Below, piece by piece: positions 1-13,439 of a DNA stretch of 64,000 nucleotides (the first letter of the stretch is position 1; each line of letters opens with the position of its first letter). The stretch is taken from positions 6,465,501 to 6,529,500 of the forward strand of contig OU612070.1 in assembly GCA_914767715.1 (NCBI GenBank), given 5' to 3'. The position numbers and the translations under genes are program-made. This DNA comes from Membranipora membranacea (lineage: Eukaryota; Bryozoa; Gymnolaemata; Cheilostomatida; Membraniporidae). A model generated the notes under the pieces. That model was not told the DNA's origin and made no database searches. It was given only the letters and a program-made list of their open reading frames with translations.

Positions 1-101
1 ACCTCTTGTTCACAAATGTTTTCACTGAGATGTAAGCAGATACTTCAGCACTCTGTTTTGCTTGTCAATACATTTATATTACATTGTTAATTTGTTTACA
101 G

Positions 102-547
102 GTGGATGTGAAGGATTGGAAGCTGGTGACACACTGGAGACCTGGATACCTCTGGAGACGTCCGGAGCCTCTGGCGCTTCTAGGAGTGGAGTCAGCACTG
201 AAGACTGTACAGACCCTGCAAGAAAGTATGGTAGTATAAATTATTTTAAACTTGGGCACTTTTGATGTATGTTTGCATGCCTGTGTATGTTTCAGATCGC
301 TCAGTGCAATGTCGTCATGTAGATGTATAGCTAGGTGTGGTACAGCGATATTTAAGAAGCGCCTGAGGGACACCCCGAGCATGTTTAGCTATCGCCAGTG
401 GAAATGCAGATCTTAAGATGGTATCCTGACGACCCCCTCTCAGCGCAGTCAGGAGCTTCGGCCGATCGGGACACACTCTGGGTAGCAGCATTGCAGTATG
501 CTGTGGACCGCAGGGCTCGCCATCACCTACAAACTACACTTCATTGA
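102..547 (+). CDS. 3' end of an unrecognised gene (two exons)
   Basis: Two coding-looking segments join in phase. The first runs 102-230 after a TTTACAG acceptor and is 43 codons long, with a GT donor at 231. The second runs 389-547 after a TTTAG acceptor and ends in TGA; it is 53 codons. Both are phase 0. The joined peptide is rich in Trp, Arg and Leu (for example THWRPGYLWRRPEP and LWVAALQYAVDRRARHH), unlike translated AT-rich noncoding DNA. I do not recognise a domain. The gene would begin left of the window. The second acceptor is weak in pyrimidines, so that boundary is the least certain part. Confidence 0.45.
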
Positions 548-609
548 CCACGCACCTGGCTGGTCTCGGGAATTACTCAGGTGATTGTGGATGTAACATT
601 ATTTGTGTC

Positions 610-910
610 CTTGTCCTTGTTAGCTTTAGTATAGGATAGTGTAGTGTAGGATAGTGTAGTATAGCATAGGGTTGCTAACTTGTTTGCTATTAAATGATCG
701 TTTGAAAAGCTGCTCGGCTTGAGCTGTAGTGTAGGATAGTGTAGGATAGGGTTGTTAACTTGTTTGCTATTAAATGATAGTTTGAAAAGCTGCTCGGCTT
801 GAGCTGTAGTGTAGGATAGTGTAGGATAGAGTTGTTAACTTGTTTGCTATTAAATGATCGTTTGAAAAGCTGCTCGGTTGAGTTGTAGTGCAGGATAGTG
901 TAGTTTAGGG
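610..910. repeat. 80-bp tandem repeat, about three copies
   Basis: A unit of 80 bp starting GGGTTGYTAACTTG repeats with starts at 669, 749 and 829. The copies differ by few substitutions. Short TAGGATAGTG motifs are repeated within the unit. No coding potential is seen. Confidence 0.85.
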
Positions 911-1247
911 TATCCTTTCATGCCATGTTTCTTCTTATCGCTGGCCCATCCTCACTCTCATTCTTTATTTAATTTTTTTTAAATTTAACTTTTTTGAGAT
1001 GGATTTGTGTGGGTATAGCTGTGTCATGCTTGTGTTTTCCAGTTGTACGTACTGACTGACTGACTGACTCACCGGTATCGACTTTAGGGTTTTATTTAGA
1101 TATTTAGGGTTAGATTTATTATTTAGGGATTAGTTTATTAGGTTAGTATGACTGGGGAAGACGAGTACTGATACAGCTGTATCCACATTTGTCCATTAAT
1201 ATTTTTTAAATTTTTTGTGAACTTATGATTAAATTTTAGTTTAGGAC

Positions 1248-1320
1248 CCCGCTCTCCTTCCCCCTTCCTTCCCCCTTCCATCCCCCTTCCTCCCCCCTTC
1301 CTCCCCTTTCCTTCCTCACT
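1248..1320 (+). repeat. Polypyrimidine (CCCCCTTCCT-type) tract
   Basis: About 70 nearly uninterrupted pyrimidines on the plus strand, made of degenerate C4-7TTCC units. Mirror-like polypurine/polypyrimidine tracts can form triplex DNA. No gene context is apparent. Confidence 0.75.
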
Positions 1321-1569
1321 GCTTTTATCTGCATTTTGTAAGCTTGTTGTAGGTTGTTTTACCTTGTTGTAGGTATAATTGCCCATCTTCAAGTTTATAT
1401 TGTAGATCTTCTCTCCAGCTGCAGATCAACACCAACTACTTATTACTAAAAATTATTACTATTAAATTTATTACTATTAAATGAACAGTTCAGTCAACTA
1501 CCATTTTTAATTTTTTTTGGTACCATTTTAAAGATTTTTTTTATTATGACATTTCAATATTTTTTCTTT

Positions 1570-1681
1570 GCTAAGACTCCAGGTGCTAACTACTAAAACT
1601 TACTTCTCTTTAACTAATACTTACTTCTCTTTAACTAACATTAACTCTAACATAATCAAACTAACAATCTGGAGTTTTAGC
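1570..1681. mobile_element. Short inverted-repeat element (MITE-like)
   Basis: GCTAAGACTCCAG at 1570-1582 is mirrored by CTGGAGTTTTAGC at 1669-1681, with one mismatch. The 112-bp interval includes a direct repeat of ACTTACTTCTCTTTAACTAA. I did not find a clear target duplication. Confidence 0.4.
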
Positions 1682-3454
1682 AAATACGCTGTCGGTCAAA
1701 AGACCACTTTAGATTAGGAGCTTTTGCTGCTTTTCACTGTTTTGACCCCATTGTTGTGTATCCATTTGTATTCTGTTGTTGAATGATCACTAATAGCCAA
1801 TCCATTCCCATTCTGTATTCGACAGGTCTAGAATAACAAACCCTACAAAAAAACCTTTTCGAAGGGGGCTTCGGGTTCTTGCTCTGCTATCAGGAGATTC
1901 AGAGATTCTTCAGGCCCAGGACAGCCGCAATAACTGGTTGTTTTATATCATGTCAGTTTGCGCTGGCTGATCTGTACTTGAATGACAAAATAAACAGAAA
2001 TTGCAATCACTCTATGTGTCTATGGGACGCAAGAACAACTGCTGGAAACTAAAGCACAAGGTACTGTGAAGATTATAAGCTCTTAGTCTGTTTGTTCATT
2101 TGATTGCCATTTCGGAAAAACCATGCCAATTGCCTGAAGCCGGTAATCATTTCTCTTTGTAATTCTGCAATCAGTTTGGTGATTTCGGTCAATCTCAGCT
2201 GGTTGTAACTTGTTTAATTTGTTGTTGCTTTTAATGCACCAGTATAGTGGATAGTGTAGTTGTTATGAGGTTAGACCTGACAGATTTAATGTTTGCTACA
2301 TAAAACAGTTTTGATACAGTTTTACTATGGTTTCCTATCACAACTCCAGTTTAACCACCGATTGTGGGTACCAAAAATGCTCCTGTAATATCCATAAATT
2401 ATTGTTTTGGTTCAGTAAGATTTTTCAATTTCATGACTTTTCTTGGGCAAAACTCAGTAGCAGGAGGTGACAAATCTAGATTTTGAGACTCAAATTAAGG
2501 ACTTTTCATAACCTTGTTTTAAGTTACTGTTGTTAAAATCCAGTTTGAGTAAGATATTGTGAATTCTTAATTTTGTGAATTTAATGAATGGAATTTCGTT
2601 CAAGACGACGCCTAGTTTTACACTAAAATTTACATTGTTACAGAGCATCTTCTTGTAAACACTAGTTATTGCAAAAACATGATGATATTCATGGTCAGGG
2701 TATTTTGGGTTTTGGGTTACAGAATCTTAGCAGTGCCAAATTTATCTGCAAGCGTTTACCTTGTGAATCCTTACTATATGCTTAATATGTGGGAAGATTT
2801 TTGTGTAATACAATCACGAAATATATTCATATATCACATATTACAGATACACATATTACAGATTCACAAAGTTTACACAACTCAACGATTAATAAAGGGA
2901 CAGTTAGATTCCAGCAAATGTTAATTGTCAATCTGATCTGCCCTGTTGAAAGCCACTTCTCCTAACGTATACGGGGCCAGTTACAGTAAAAACTCTCAAC
3001 TCTACGCTCGCCTCTGTTGCGGTATTACCTCGCCTTAGCTGCAGTTATACACAGCACCGGCACAAAAAGTCAACAAGAATGAACACAAACAATACAAACA
3101 ATCACCTACTGGATACTGTCAACTACTCAACACCTCAAGCATATTATTGGTGAGTTACTGTACTCAGGAAATTTTTATAATTTTTCTTTAATCTCCTTGG
3201 TTGTGTCACAACTTAGGATTGGTCTCCTGGTCTGTGGGGTTTAATAGCCTGGCTGGCAACACTGTATACCTGTTGTACCAATCACCTGTGATTGGTGGTT
3301 ACTCTCTTGGTCCTAATCACTAAGGGTCGCAGACTGTTTTGATTTACTGTGGCATCATGCAATTAGGATTTTATTAGGTGATAATTCAGAAATTTAGTAA
3401 TCCATTCATCGAATTTATGCAATGGATTCTGATACCAACACACGCACCTTTCAG

Positions 3455-3801
3455 AACAAGCACAGCAAAAGATACATGCTATTATCGGGAAATTCAACCG
3501 GCTAGCAAAGCAACAAATTTCTCCTGCCATAGTTGCCGACATTGGTGGACTCGCTAAGCAAGCAAAGTTTGAACTTAACAACACAATCCTGGCCTATGCC
3601 AATATCTGCTTCGTCCTGTCAGTATCACAAACTTCTGACAATTTGATTTTGCCTGTTCACTGGGAACGATCTACTAGTGAACACTCTTATTTAATAGAGT
3701 GCAGTGACAGAAAAGATGATTTACAAAATTGGGAAGAGCGGAGAGACCACAGAGGTGATTTCCTGTCAATTAACACCCTGAATTTTCATGGAATAATGTG
3801 A
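3455..3801 (+). CDS. Possible exon, SRA1/SEC31 C-terminal-like
   Basis: After a CTTTCAG acceptor an open frame of 115 codons (phase 2 entry) runs to TGA. It has no ATG of its own. The first ~45 residues (KIHAIIGKFNRL, then QISPAIVADIGGLAKQ) look like the helical domain shared by the SEC31 C terminus and SRA1, where an ...L-S-P-x-I... helix pair is typical. The real exon may stop near codon 45 and the rest be intron. Neither 5' nor 3' partner exons were found nearby, so this may be an orphan or duplicated exon. The assignment is weak and rests on remembered family pattern. Confidence 0.35.
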
Positions 3802-4021
3802 AACTTGTGTATATTTTGCTGCATATTTGGTCTAAATGATCGTTCCACACTGAGTCGTTAAAAGTAAAATCTCTCCAATAACAGTAGAGAAGTTGCTCTG
3901 TTGCTCATGTTGTATAAACAGTAAAGGTGAATGCCTTGGAATGCATTATGTTATATATATTGAATTCCATATCTGGAATAGCATCATTAGCTTTCTTTTG
4001 CAAAACAAAGGGCTTGCAAAA

Positions 4022-4526
4022 ATAGCCAGTCCCTAGTAGCAATCTAGATATGCCCTAATCATCGACACTGTATGGCATTCTGCGCATGCTCAGCTCTGGG
4101 CATGAGCTGATCTCTGCAAAATTGAGTCTCGGAATTCCGAAGCCATCTGATTGGCTACCTGCTCTGGTGACATACTCCCCAAAGCGTGCGGATTTGTTAT
4201 TAATAGTTATCCTCTCTTGTCATTATTAGCTGATTTTGATTGACAGTTTATGCAGGGGATATCCCATTTCCCCTTTCCAAAGTTGCAATCAGAACCCAAA
4301 CTAAACTCATTGTTCTTGCACATGCGCGAATTCAAGTCACGCATGATGCATACTTAGCCTTACGACACCTGCTTTGTGGTAATGATAACCTAGTTTATCA
4401 GTGATCTACATGCCCAGTCAGATCACGAGAGTCAGTATGACTGTATGGGGTATAATTACTGTTTGCAATTTTGTAAACAAGACAATTTCTCAGGCTAATT
4501 ATTCATGCTACTAGGGACAGCCAATC
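4022..4526. mobile_element. ~0.5-kb element with inverted ends (MITE)
   Basis: TAGCCAGTCCCTAGTAGCA near 4022 is mirrored by TGCTACTAGGGACAGCCA ending near 4526. The interior has no protein frame. The target-site duplication is unclear, so the superfamily is unassigned. Confidence 0.5.
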
Positions 4527-4759
4527 AGATAACAGTCAGATGGGTCCCTGTGTTTAGTGTCCTAAACGTATAACGCTATGATACTATTTCCATTCTAAGA
4601 GAAGAATCTAATTCAGTGGTTATATATGACAAAAGATCATTGACATATATAAGAAACTTACACCCAAATAAATGCAAAATTTGAAATCGATACTAATGAT
4701 GTTTTAAAAGTAATTGACAGTTTTTTTAAATCGGAAGACAACTGACCTGGTATTCCAGT

Positions 4760-5830
4760 GCGATCCTTAAAAGAATGCAAATTTATACAAATCCAGTTTA
4801 TCTTACAGATTTAATTATCAAAACCTCCATTTTTCCAGGTTGCCTAACAATTTCTTGTGCAAAACCCCTATACAAAAAGGGTGATAAAAATACTTTCCCA
4901 AATTATCGGCCGATTTCAATATTACCTGCCTTTTCAAATAACAGATTGTCAATTTAGTTTTCAAACCAAGAGAAACGTTACAGATGTTTTAAATTTTATA
5001 ATGGAAAATTTATACAACAATTTTAATACCAGAAGAATGAAACAGAGTGTCAAAACCTTAGTACCATCTAAGGATACAAGTTGCTCCCGATTTGTTAAGT
5101 AATTTTTGATAAGGTTTTGAGAATTTGTTGAATTTGAGAATTACTCCGCCCTCTTTATGCAGCCCCAGATTTGAGTTATCTCTTATTTGCAGATGATAAA
5201 AGTATTTTTAGTATAGATAGCCAGTTGATGGCATCTCAACTTCAACTGGTTCATTAAAAATATACTCAATTTAAATTATGAAAAGACCCATCAAGTTTTA
5301 TTCAAAGCCCCTAAAAAGCAGGACGATAGCCAAAGCTATAATCTCATGATGGATTCTTCGATTTCAGTAACAAATGGAGAGACAAAATTCTCGGTTTAAC
5401 CATTTATTCAAATATAGATTTTAAATCGCACCTCAAAAGGTAAAAAGCTTCATTGAAACCTGCTAATGATGAGAGCAGTTAGGCCATTTTTAAACAATGA
5501 CTGATACTTATTACACATTTTTTTATACCCATCTCATACATAGCATGGAGTTCTTGGGCCATGCATGTGAAACAAATTTAAAACCCATACAAATTTTACA
5601 AAAAGCTGCTTTGAGAGTCATTGTTCGCATAAAACCTGGGGAACATGTTTCCACATATTTTGAAAACCGAAAGTAATGCCATTAAATGCTTTTTGAAAAT
5701 AGATTAACAAAATTTCTTTTAAAAAAATAAGAACACAACAATGATACTAAATCAAAAGCCCAAACAACAATTCAAGCTAGGTCCCTGTTCTACACAGGTG
5801 TGAAACTGTACAACAGGTACCTTTTGGAAG
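4760..5830 (+). pseudogene. Decayed non-LTR retrotransposon (LINE RT)
   Basis: Fragments in shifting frames preserve landmarks of a LINE reverse transcriptase in the right order. There is PLYKKGD followed by YRPISILP near 4860-4930, a FADD-type catalytic motif (LLFADDKSIF) near 5180-5205, and a C-terminal run ending ARSLFYTGVKLYNRYL near 5770-5825. Many stops and frameshifts interrupt it. The PLYKKGD/YRPISILP block is characteristic of Jockey/CR1-like clades. It is not autonomous. Confidence 0.8.
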
Positions 5831-6768
5831 ATTGGACCGGATCTGGGAACAATCCCATGTCTGGTCTGGCTGAGCGCATTTGGGTCTATGCTCAACACCG
5901 GGCGCTGTGCCGACTCGTGCTATGGCTCATCGGTTTGGGTGGGTGTTTTTCATGGGTGACCATTGAGACAGCCATCACTCTTGTCTGTAGACTTTCTGGC
6001 TGAACCTGTGCTTTTCTTTCATTTGCTTTATATAGTACTATGCCAAATTTCTTTTTGGATTAAACTAAATTCATAGCATAAACAATAACAAAAAAACTTG
6101 GTGCTGGAACTGAGCCTTGTTGGACACAAATGTCTTAATTGGAAGAATCTTTGAGTTTTCTTCACCTTGTTGTACGGATACCAATTGCATCCTATCTGAT
6201 AAGAAAACTTTTAAGAGATTTCAGTTTGCCGGTTGACCGTACATTGTCAATTCTCTCGGAAGAATTTTATGGCCGACGCAATCAAAACCTTTTGAAACCC
6301 AAAAACACCATAGCAACAAAATAACCAATATGGTTAGTGGAGGGAATCAACACAGGACATACACCCTCTATCAAGTATCCAATTTCTGGAGTGAAGCGTG
6401 TGAATTTAGTAGAGAAATTTTTGGTGGCCACTGGTCTAATAATGTCATATTCTTGGGAACCAGGGACATGTCTGTGTAATCCATCAGGAGATTTATTTAC
6501 CACCAACATTGACCAACAGTTTAATTTTAGATTGAGTGATATTTATGTATGAAGTCAACAAGACCGCCACCCTTGCGCTTTCTTTAATACAGAGTAAAGT
6601 AGGGCACCTTCTCCTTACCAAATTTAATGCAATCACACATGATTAGGTATTTATATACTGCCTAGATTTACCCATATAGACATGATAATAAATATTAAAT
6701 TTAAAAAACTACCTCTGTGTTACTTGTATCAAGGAGTATCAAAGAAGAACCCTTGATTGTATTTGCCT

Positions 6769-6880
6769 ACTATACAATCCTCTCCTTAGATTTACTGTTG
6801 CTCTCACTTGTGGCTGTCACTGTATATACAATCCTCTCCTTAGATTTACTGTTGCTCTCACTTGTGGCTGTGACTGTATA
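6769..6880 (+). repeat. Two-copy tandem duplication, ~55-bp unit
   Basis: A ~55-bp unit beginning TATACAATCCTCTCCTTAG occurs twice back to back with a single C/G difference near the end. No coding role is seen. Confidence 0.8.
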
Positions 6881-7016
6881 TAGTGCACAATTCAAGATGA
6901 CTCTGTACAGCTAGAATGCTCCCTGCTCCGCTGGATTTACCAAATTTAAAGTTGAATGATGGACTGATGCTCTTCATTACAAAATTAAACCACTTCTGAA
7001 AGGTACATACATAAAA

Positions 7017-7086
7017 TGGAAGTCCAGTGGTAAAGTGCCCCAGTGGTCAAGGCCTCGGGTACTGGAGCACTTGACCACTGGATTTG
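7017..7086. repeat. Hairpin-forming inverted repeat
   Basis: AAGTCCAGTGGTAAAGTGC is mirrored by GCACTTGACCACTGGATTT across a ~30-bp loop, and the loop contains a further copy of CCAGTGGTCAAG. It may be a remnant of a foldback element. Confidence 0.55.
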
Positions 7087-7375
7087 CAACAAATACAGAA
7101 GGCCTGTGATTAGATATAGAAAATCAAAAATGCTAAGGGTCTATTGGTATGCATCCAAGTGTTTTGTTGTTTGAAAAGAACTTGGTCTACAAATAAGGCC
7201 TTAAGACTGCATAAGATGTCTCAAGACTCTGACAACGTCTCATGATTATCTTGTAACATCTCTATACTGTTTTACATTGTCTTAAGGCCGCCTTATAACG
7301 TCTCAAGACTGCATCACAACATGACTTATGAGTCTTCATGCCCCCACCGTCAAACAAATAAATTGTAATGTTTAA

Positions 7376-7482
7376 CCTCACTCCTCACTCCTACTCCTAC
7401 TCACTCACTCACTCACTCACTCCTCACTCCTCCTCACTCCTCACTCACTCACTCCTCACTCCTCCTCACTCCTCACTCACAG
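7376..7482 (+). repeat. (CACT)n/(CTCCT)n microsatellite
   Basis: About 100 bp of CACTC and CTCCT repeats, followed by a run of nine G near 7521. The rest of 5831-8097 shows no exon I can support. Confidence 0.85.
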
Positions 7483-10400
7483 ATCCTCAATTGACCAAGC
7501 TGCCACTTGACTGTGCACAGGGGGGGGGGACAACCCTTCCCTTCATGTCTCCTTGTGACCAGGGAGGGTGGGATATATGGAGATTGCACTCAACCTTTTT
7601 TGTTAACAATCATAGGTACTGTTGAAAAGTTGTCCTCTCATATGTACACCCTCCCTGCCTGCACTGCATAATAACATCATACTCATTTAGGCTTAACGAT
7701 ACAATATACAATAAGTTGTATTACTGGGATAGAGCACTTATATTCAGGTCTACAGTACTCATCCAGACATTCTCTATGTATACAAACTATTGTCATGAAT
7801 AAAAACAGTGACAGTGTAGCCTAGACTGCCATACAGTGCAGATATTTATAAAATACAAACCTGAACCTGCCCTGCTCAGTTTTTCCTATCAAACTTTACA
7901 TTGGTTCTTGCAAGTTGTAGATAGTACTTGGGTTGCGTCCCACTGCTATCTACAGTGACTGTTGACTGCTGCCCTTTTGAAAGACTAATTCAGTCAATTT
8001 GATAGCATTTAATCTGTTTTAGGCTACATGCTTGATGAAGTAAAGTGATGATGCTGTAATACCCATTTAGTTACTGAGCCGTTATTGACACCCAATCATG
8101 CCTGCTAAAAAAGACAAGAAGGATAAAAGGAAGAAGAAAAAGACCGAGCTGTCCAAAACAGGAGAGCCTGCGGATAAAGTCTGCAGCCGGTAAGAAGCGT
8201 TTTACTTTGTTGTGTTATCTCACTCTCACCTCATTAGTATATCTGAGGATACGGCTGATTACTTCCTGCCTTGATGGCACTGTGTGGATCGGGTAGCTTG
8301 TGACTTGAGCCCAATTTTACATTAACAAGGTCAATCAGCTGAAATGTGATTCTGTATTAGAACACCATCCCTCCTTGTACTTGGTATTGAATCAAATATC
8401 CAACAGAGCCTGCAGGCTGAGGAACAAGGATGATGTCCATTAAAACTTTGGTAACATCTCAGGTGTCACTGAAGAGAATATAGTTGTAACTACCAACAAG
8501 TCAAGAGTTTATAAACATTGATATCTGATCACGTGACAATATTTATTATCAAACTGATGTCATCACTGTCAATGGAATATGTTTGATCTCTTTGGTGTGG
8601 AGGTAATAATCGTGTTGTCACCCGACTGGTCACTGCCTTCATATTTACTGATGTGCTCAGCTCAACATGCTGCTATATGAAAGAATTTATTTGAATGCTA
8701 TGCACATTCGCCGTCTTGGGTACAAAATTCACATACTTTGAGCATTTGTGTACACCAATGGGATAATTCATTCCTAGTACCTCCGTCGTTCTACTTTTTG
8801 TTTTGCATACATAGTTAGTCCAAGTGGTCAATATCTGCCCGGGTTGCTGGTATTGGCATGCAAAAGTGTTTGATATTGGGGTGCAACTACCAGCAACCTG
8901 GGCTCAGTTTGGATACTTCAACTAACAATAATATGTTAAATGTTTGAATAATATCAAAACCTTTGTTATTTGGACTCGTAGATGTTTTTAAAGGCATATG
9001 AGCAGGCCTGTCAGCAGGAAGGATGTCTTGTATCACCAGGAGTGAGAGCTGTTCTCAAACAAGCAATGGAGGACGAGAAGATTCTCACCAAGGTTAGGGC
9101 CCTTTCATTTCTTGAGTTGTTACCGGTGAAGCAATAAACGAATGGTGGTAAACACTCATTTGTTCTCATCAGGGTAAATAAGGGATTTCAGAAATATATC
9201 AGTATGACTTCTCTGTTCAAGGTAAACATTGAAATACATAAACTATCAAATTGTTCATTGTATCTAGACTATATATTATTCTGCTATATTTAACTGAAGG
9301 TATCGAAGGTAACATGACACCATCCTTTTCATGTATGTTTAAAATGTCTCATTTTGAAAGTCCTGGATAAATTTAAACGGGCTTAAATATGTCACCATGT
9401 AGTGGCTGACTTTATGATAATCCTTTATTCTTCAGCTAATAATAGAAGGTGTCGGTATCAATGCCCCTAACAACCCAACAGTCTTACTGGAGCCACTTCT
9501 CAATGCTATGAGAAATGAGAGTACAATAACGCTACTATATATATTTGGGATCTACCTCTGACTAATAAAGAAATAACAGCACTGGTATGCCACACTGCCT
9601 AGATATTTAAGTATTAGTGCGGTTTTTGTGAGCAGACATGGATGTTATTGTAATATATACGCTGATTTGAATGCCGGAAGCGGCAAAAAAGTGTTCCATA
9701 TGCATGAAAAAAGATTAGAAGTAGCTCAATTTTAAAATCCTCCAAAGAACACGCATTAATATGCTCCAATCGGTAGAAATTGTCCCTGTTGTGAAAACAA
9801 GTTATACTCGAAATATTTACTTGCCCCGTCTGACATAATGACGTTTTCATGTGTTTCTAGGCACTACTACTGGAGAAGTCAATCTATGACATTAAGATGT
9901 TAGATATGATGGATAATATGATTGAGCCTTATGGTACGAGGCGGTTCGCTAAAGCCCTACCTGCTTCACCTACAATACTCACTCTCAGTCTAGATTATAA
10001 CGAGTATGTTTATCAAGGAACTTTTTCTGCGAGACATATAGCCATGTTGTCTTACATAGGTCAATCCTTGTAGCATGGATTGAGTTAAGATGTTGTTTAC
10101 TGGTTTAAGAACCTTAAAACTTTACATCAATTAGGCAGCTACTCTGATTACAAGTGAAATTCAGACATCTATGGTAAAATCAACTTTGGGTGTCCCAAAG
10201 TAAACCGTTATTACACATTGCCTATGAAAATCATGATTATTCTGTTACTGATTTTTATCCCATTTACACAAAAATTCAGAAGACATGAAACCTCTCAATC
10301 ATTTTCTAAAAGTTTCAAATAGACTTGTGGCTCATAAATCTGCGCTGTAGGATCTATCTTCAGTGCTTTCAAGATGTCTCAGATGATTGATATACTGCTC

Positions 10401-11289
10401 TAATTGTATTACAAAGATTTGGTGAGAGGGCTGTAGGTATTTTGTGAAGGACTGTATGGTAACGAGGCTATGTTATCGCTAAGCCTTAGCTACTGCGGCC
10501 TGACTGCGCTGTCAGCTGATCATCTCTGTAGAATAATAAACACTACCGCTGTCAGGTTTGTGCATTAAATGTGGAGCAGGGAAGTGTTGGATATCATGTT
10601 TTTGATTCAGCCATCAGAGGTTTGTTCACAATACAGGCGAGATTGAAACCATAAACATATTATTCAATAAATAAGCATAATAAGAAATACTTGATTGTTA
10701 TGGTTTCAATAATGAGCCTGACCCTTCATTGGTTTGACACTTGGATATCAGGCCAAGACCCATGGGAAGTAATGCTGCTGAAATACATGTTATCTGTTCC
10801 ACTTCTGATAGTATTATACCAGTTTACGCTGTGATCTGTGTTTTAATGGATGGTAATGGTTGACATTGTAACCAGACTTAATTGTACAAGTAGATTGCAC
10901 AATCACTTTCAATTCGGAGTCGCCCTCACCCATCTACGTAATATCCCACTATTTTCACTATGATCACCAGTATATTTTTTGTCTCCAGAAAATCAAATCA
11001 CTGCATGCATCGGTAGGCAGCTATACAGAAACGTCCAAAAATCGTTGACATGGCTAAAAACGTCCAAAAAACGTCCTAGTATAAACTCACCTTAAGTGTA
11101 CCAGACAATCACTGACTCTCCATAACATCAAGGATATTATGTAGCAAGGTTATAAATTGCTCAAGCTCCTGATGAGTACGACAACAAGTTTAGAACACGA
11201 GATGATATCTTCAAATGGATGATTGATTAAATTAAACTGTAATATATATCATTCAATCTATGATCTGCTTTACTCAGACTGGTTAATGA

Positions 11290-11430
11290 TAGGGTATAAG
11301 GTTATACATTTATTATATATAAATGTTATAAGGTTATAAGGTTATACATTAAGGTATAAGGTTATACATTTGTTTATTCCGCAGAGACATGTATATAGTT
11401 ATACATATATATTACTGGTTTATTACACAG
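11290..11430 (+). repeat. GGTTATAAGGTTATACATT repeats and duplicated splice acceptor
   Basis: Degenerate copies of GGTATAAGGTTATACATT tile the intron end. The sequence GCAGAGACATGTAT at the 3' splice site occurs at 11381 and again, as ACAGAGACATGTAT, at 11427, giving two possible acceptors 47 bp apart. Confidence 0.6.
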
Positions 11431-13439
11431 AGACATGTATCTAGATGGTAATGATCTGGGATGTGTCGGAGCTAGTAAACTCATCATAGCTCTGGTAGAG
11501 CAAGCTGGGAATGAGTAGATACAGAAAAAAGTCCTGGAGGAGGCCAGAATAGCCGCTGAGGAGGAAACCCAACGTCAGGCCGGTATGTACAACTTTTCTG
11601 TGGGTGTAATGTGTGCAGGAGAGAATGTTTGCCATTTTGCTAGCCCAGCCTGACTATGTGCTAGCTGGCTAGCTGGCTGTCAGTATGTAAATCATAAGAA
11701 AAACAATTTATATCAAATAAAAAAAACAGTAGGGATAATAAACTGTTGATGGTGACAAATGTATTGTATATTATTTGGTATAAATCAGTATTCAGACTCA
11801 ATTCCTTTGAATTTGCCAGTAAGCACTTGACGGGCGGCGCTGGGCCAGTGAATTCGCTCACACATTCAACAGTTCACTGATCTGATCTGATTACATTTTA
11901 AAAATTGTGAGCAACACTTATAATTATTTGTATAGTGCTCTTCAATTATAGTATGTTTGTATTCTTGTGCTTGAATCGGATCCCCTCTTTTTACCCGAGT
12001 ACCCCTGCAAATTTAATACTATCTTCACACATCGCTGGAGGTTGATTATCTCTTTTGATACACTATGTCATATGGTTTGTTAAACTATATGTTTTCAGAG
12101 GAAGCAGTCATCGAGGTTTTCCCGGGGCGTGACCCCTGACCCTACTCCTGCTGACACTACAGATACTAAAGAGAAGAAGAAAAAGAAAGAGGTACTGAGT
12201 CATAGTTTTACTAGTATTAGTGTGTAGGCTACATCGAGTTGCGTCGTATCTTCCATTGCAATCAGCTAGTGGGTCGTGCGTGTTACCCCTCTACTCATAA
12301 GTCTGATTTGCTTGCATTCTGGGTTGCTGTTGTTCTACTGGTAGATTGCAGGTGGCTCAAGAGGGCAAGTTGGGTAAACTTGATATAATTTTGAGATGTG
12401 TGATATTTGAAAGCAAGGCAATGCAATCAACAGTTGGGTAACCTCGCTATATAAGAATCTACTCGACTATTGTTCATGTGGGTTAGGTTTAGGGCGATAA
12501 ACACAGGAAAGTTACTGCGTTTGCACAACCCACCCAAAGGCAGTATAAAGACATCCTCTGCTTCTTCAAATAAGTCTAGCTAGCAAAGGGATAGGGCCAC
12601 TGCCTTACACAAGCCATACAAGATTACACAGGCTCATGGATACAGCAGACAGATATGACCGAATAAGTAACAAAAACTGAACGCTGTTTCTCAAATTATG
12701 ACAGATCAACTGATTATGTTATGTTAGAATTCGACACACCGACAAATTCTGTTCCCGCTGTGAGTCCGCCATCCAATGGTGTTGGGAGTAAGTAAAAGGA
12801 TGTCTCCCCTGGGACAAATCTTAATCCACCACTCACAATTTATATATCAATATCAATATTATTTGAAGAAGATGTAAGGTTATATATGAGTTTTGTTGCA
12901 CTTTTGTTCCCAAGTTGTGGCTGGTTTTGCCTAACTTTGTTCAAATTTTGAAACTTAGCTTTTTGGACAACTTCAATATGGTGAGCCAAGCTAGAGATAA
13001 CCGAATTTGGAGTCCGGCTGTAAGAATGTTAGCTTGATTTTAGCTTGATGTATCAATAATTATCCCTATATCAAATCTTTAGGAAAGAAGAAGGGTAGGA
13101 AGGAGCCGATCCCTCCTCCAGCGCCTGGTCTTTGGATACACAAGCTACACTTAGCTGATAATGATATAGACTCTCTAGAACCAGGATTAGAGGATATTCC
13201 TGCTCTATCGTGTATGAAGATTTTCAGTAGGTATCGTAACCACCTATGGCTTAATCTTAGAACCAAACATAAAACTGAAATCATAAAACTTAGATGCATA
13301 TCACAACAATGCTATTCAGAGTAAGCTTCACAACATCGTCATTGAACCCTTTTATTTGATTAAAGCTCATTTACATTGGCCTGAATGAGGGAACAACTCC
13401 AATGACCTAATTTCTTTTTTTCTTTTTGATGGACCTTAT

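Larger units (their letters stand above)
911..3454. other. Gene-poor stretch
   Basis: No convincing exon was found here. It holds a strand-asymmetric CCCTTCC-rich polypyrimidine tract (about 1248-1320), a short inverted-repeat element at 1570-1681 and otherwise AT-rich sequence. Confidence 0.5.

Noticed and set aside
1138-1392. Gly/Arg/Glu-rich ORF on the minus strand
   Set aside because: It is the translated polypurine tract with no splice sites or known domain.
7376-7482. CRISPR-like array of short repeats
   Set aside because: The units are 4-5 bp microsatellite repeats without unique spacers, in a eukaryotic genome.
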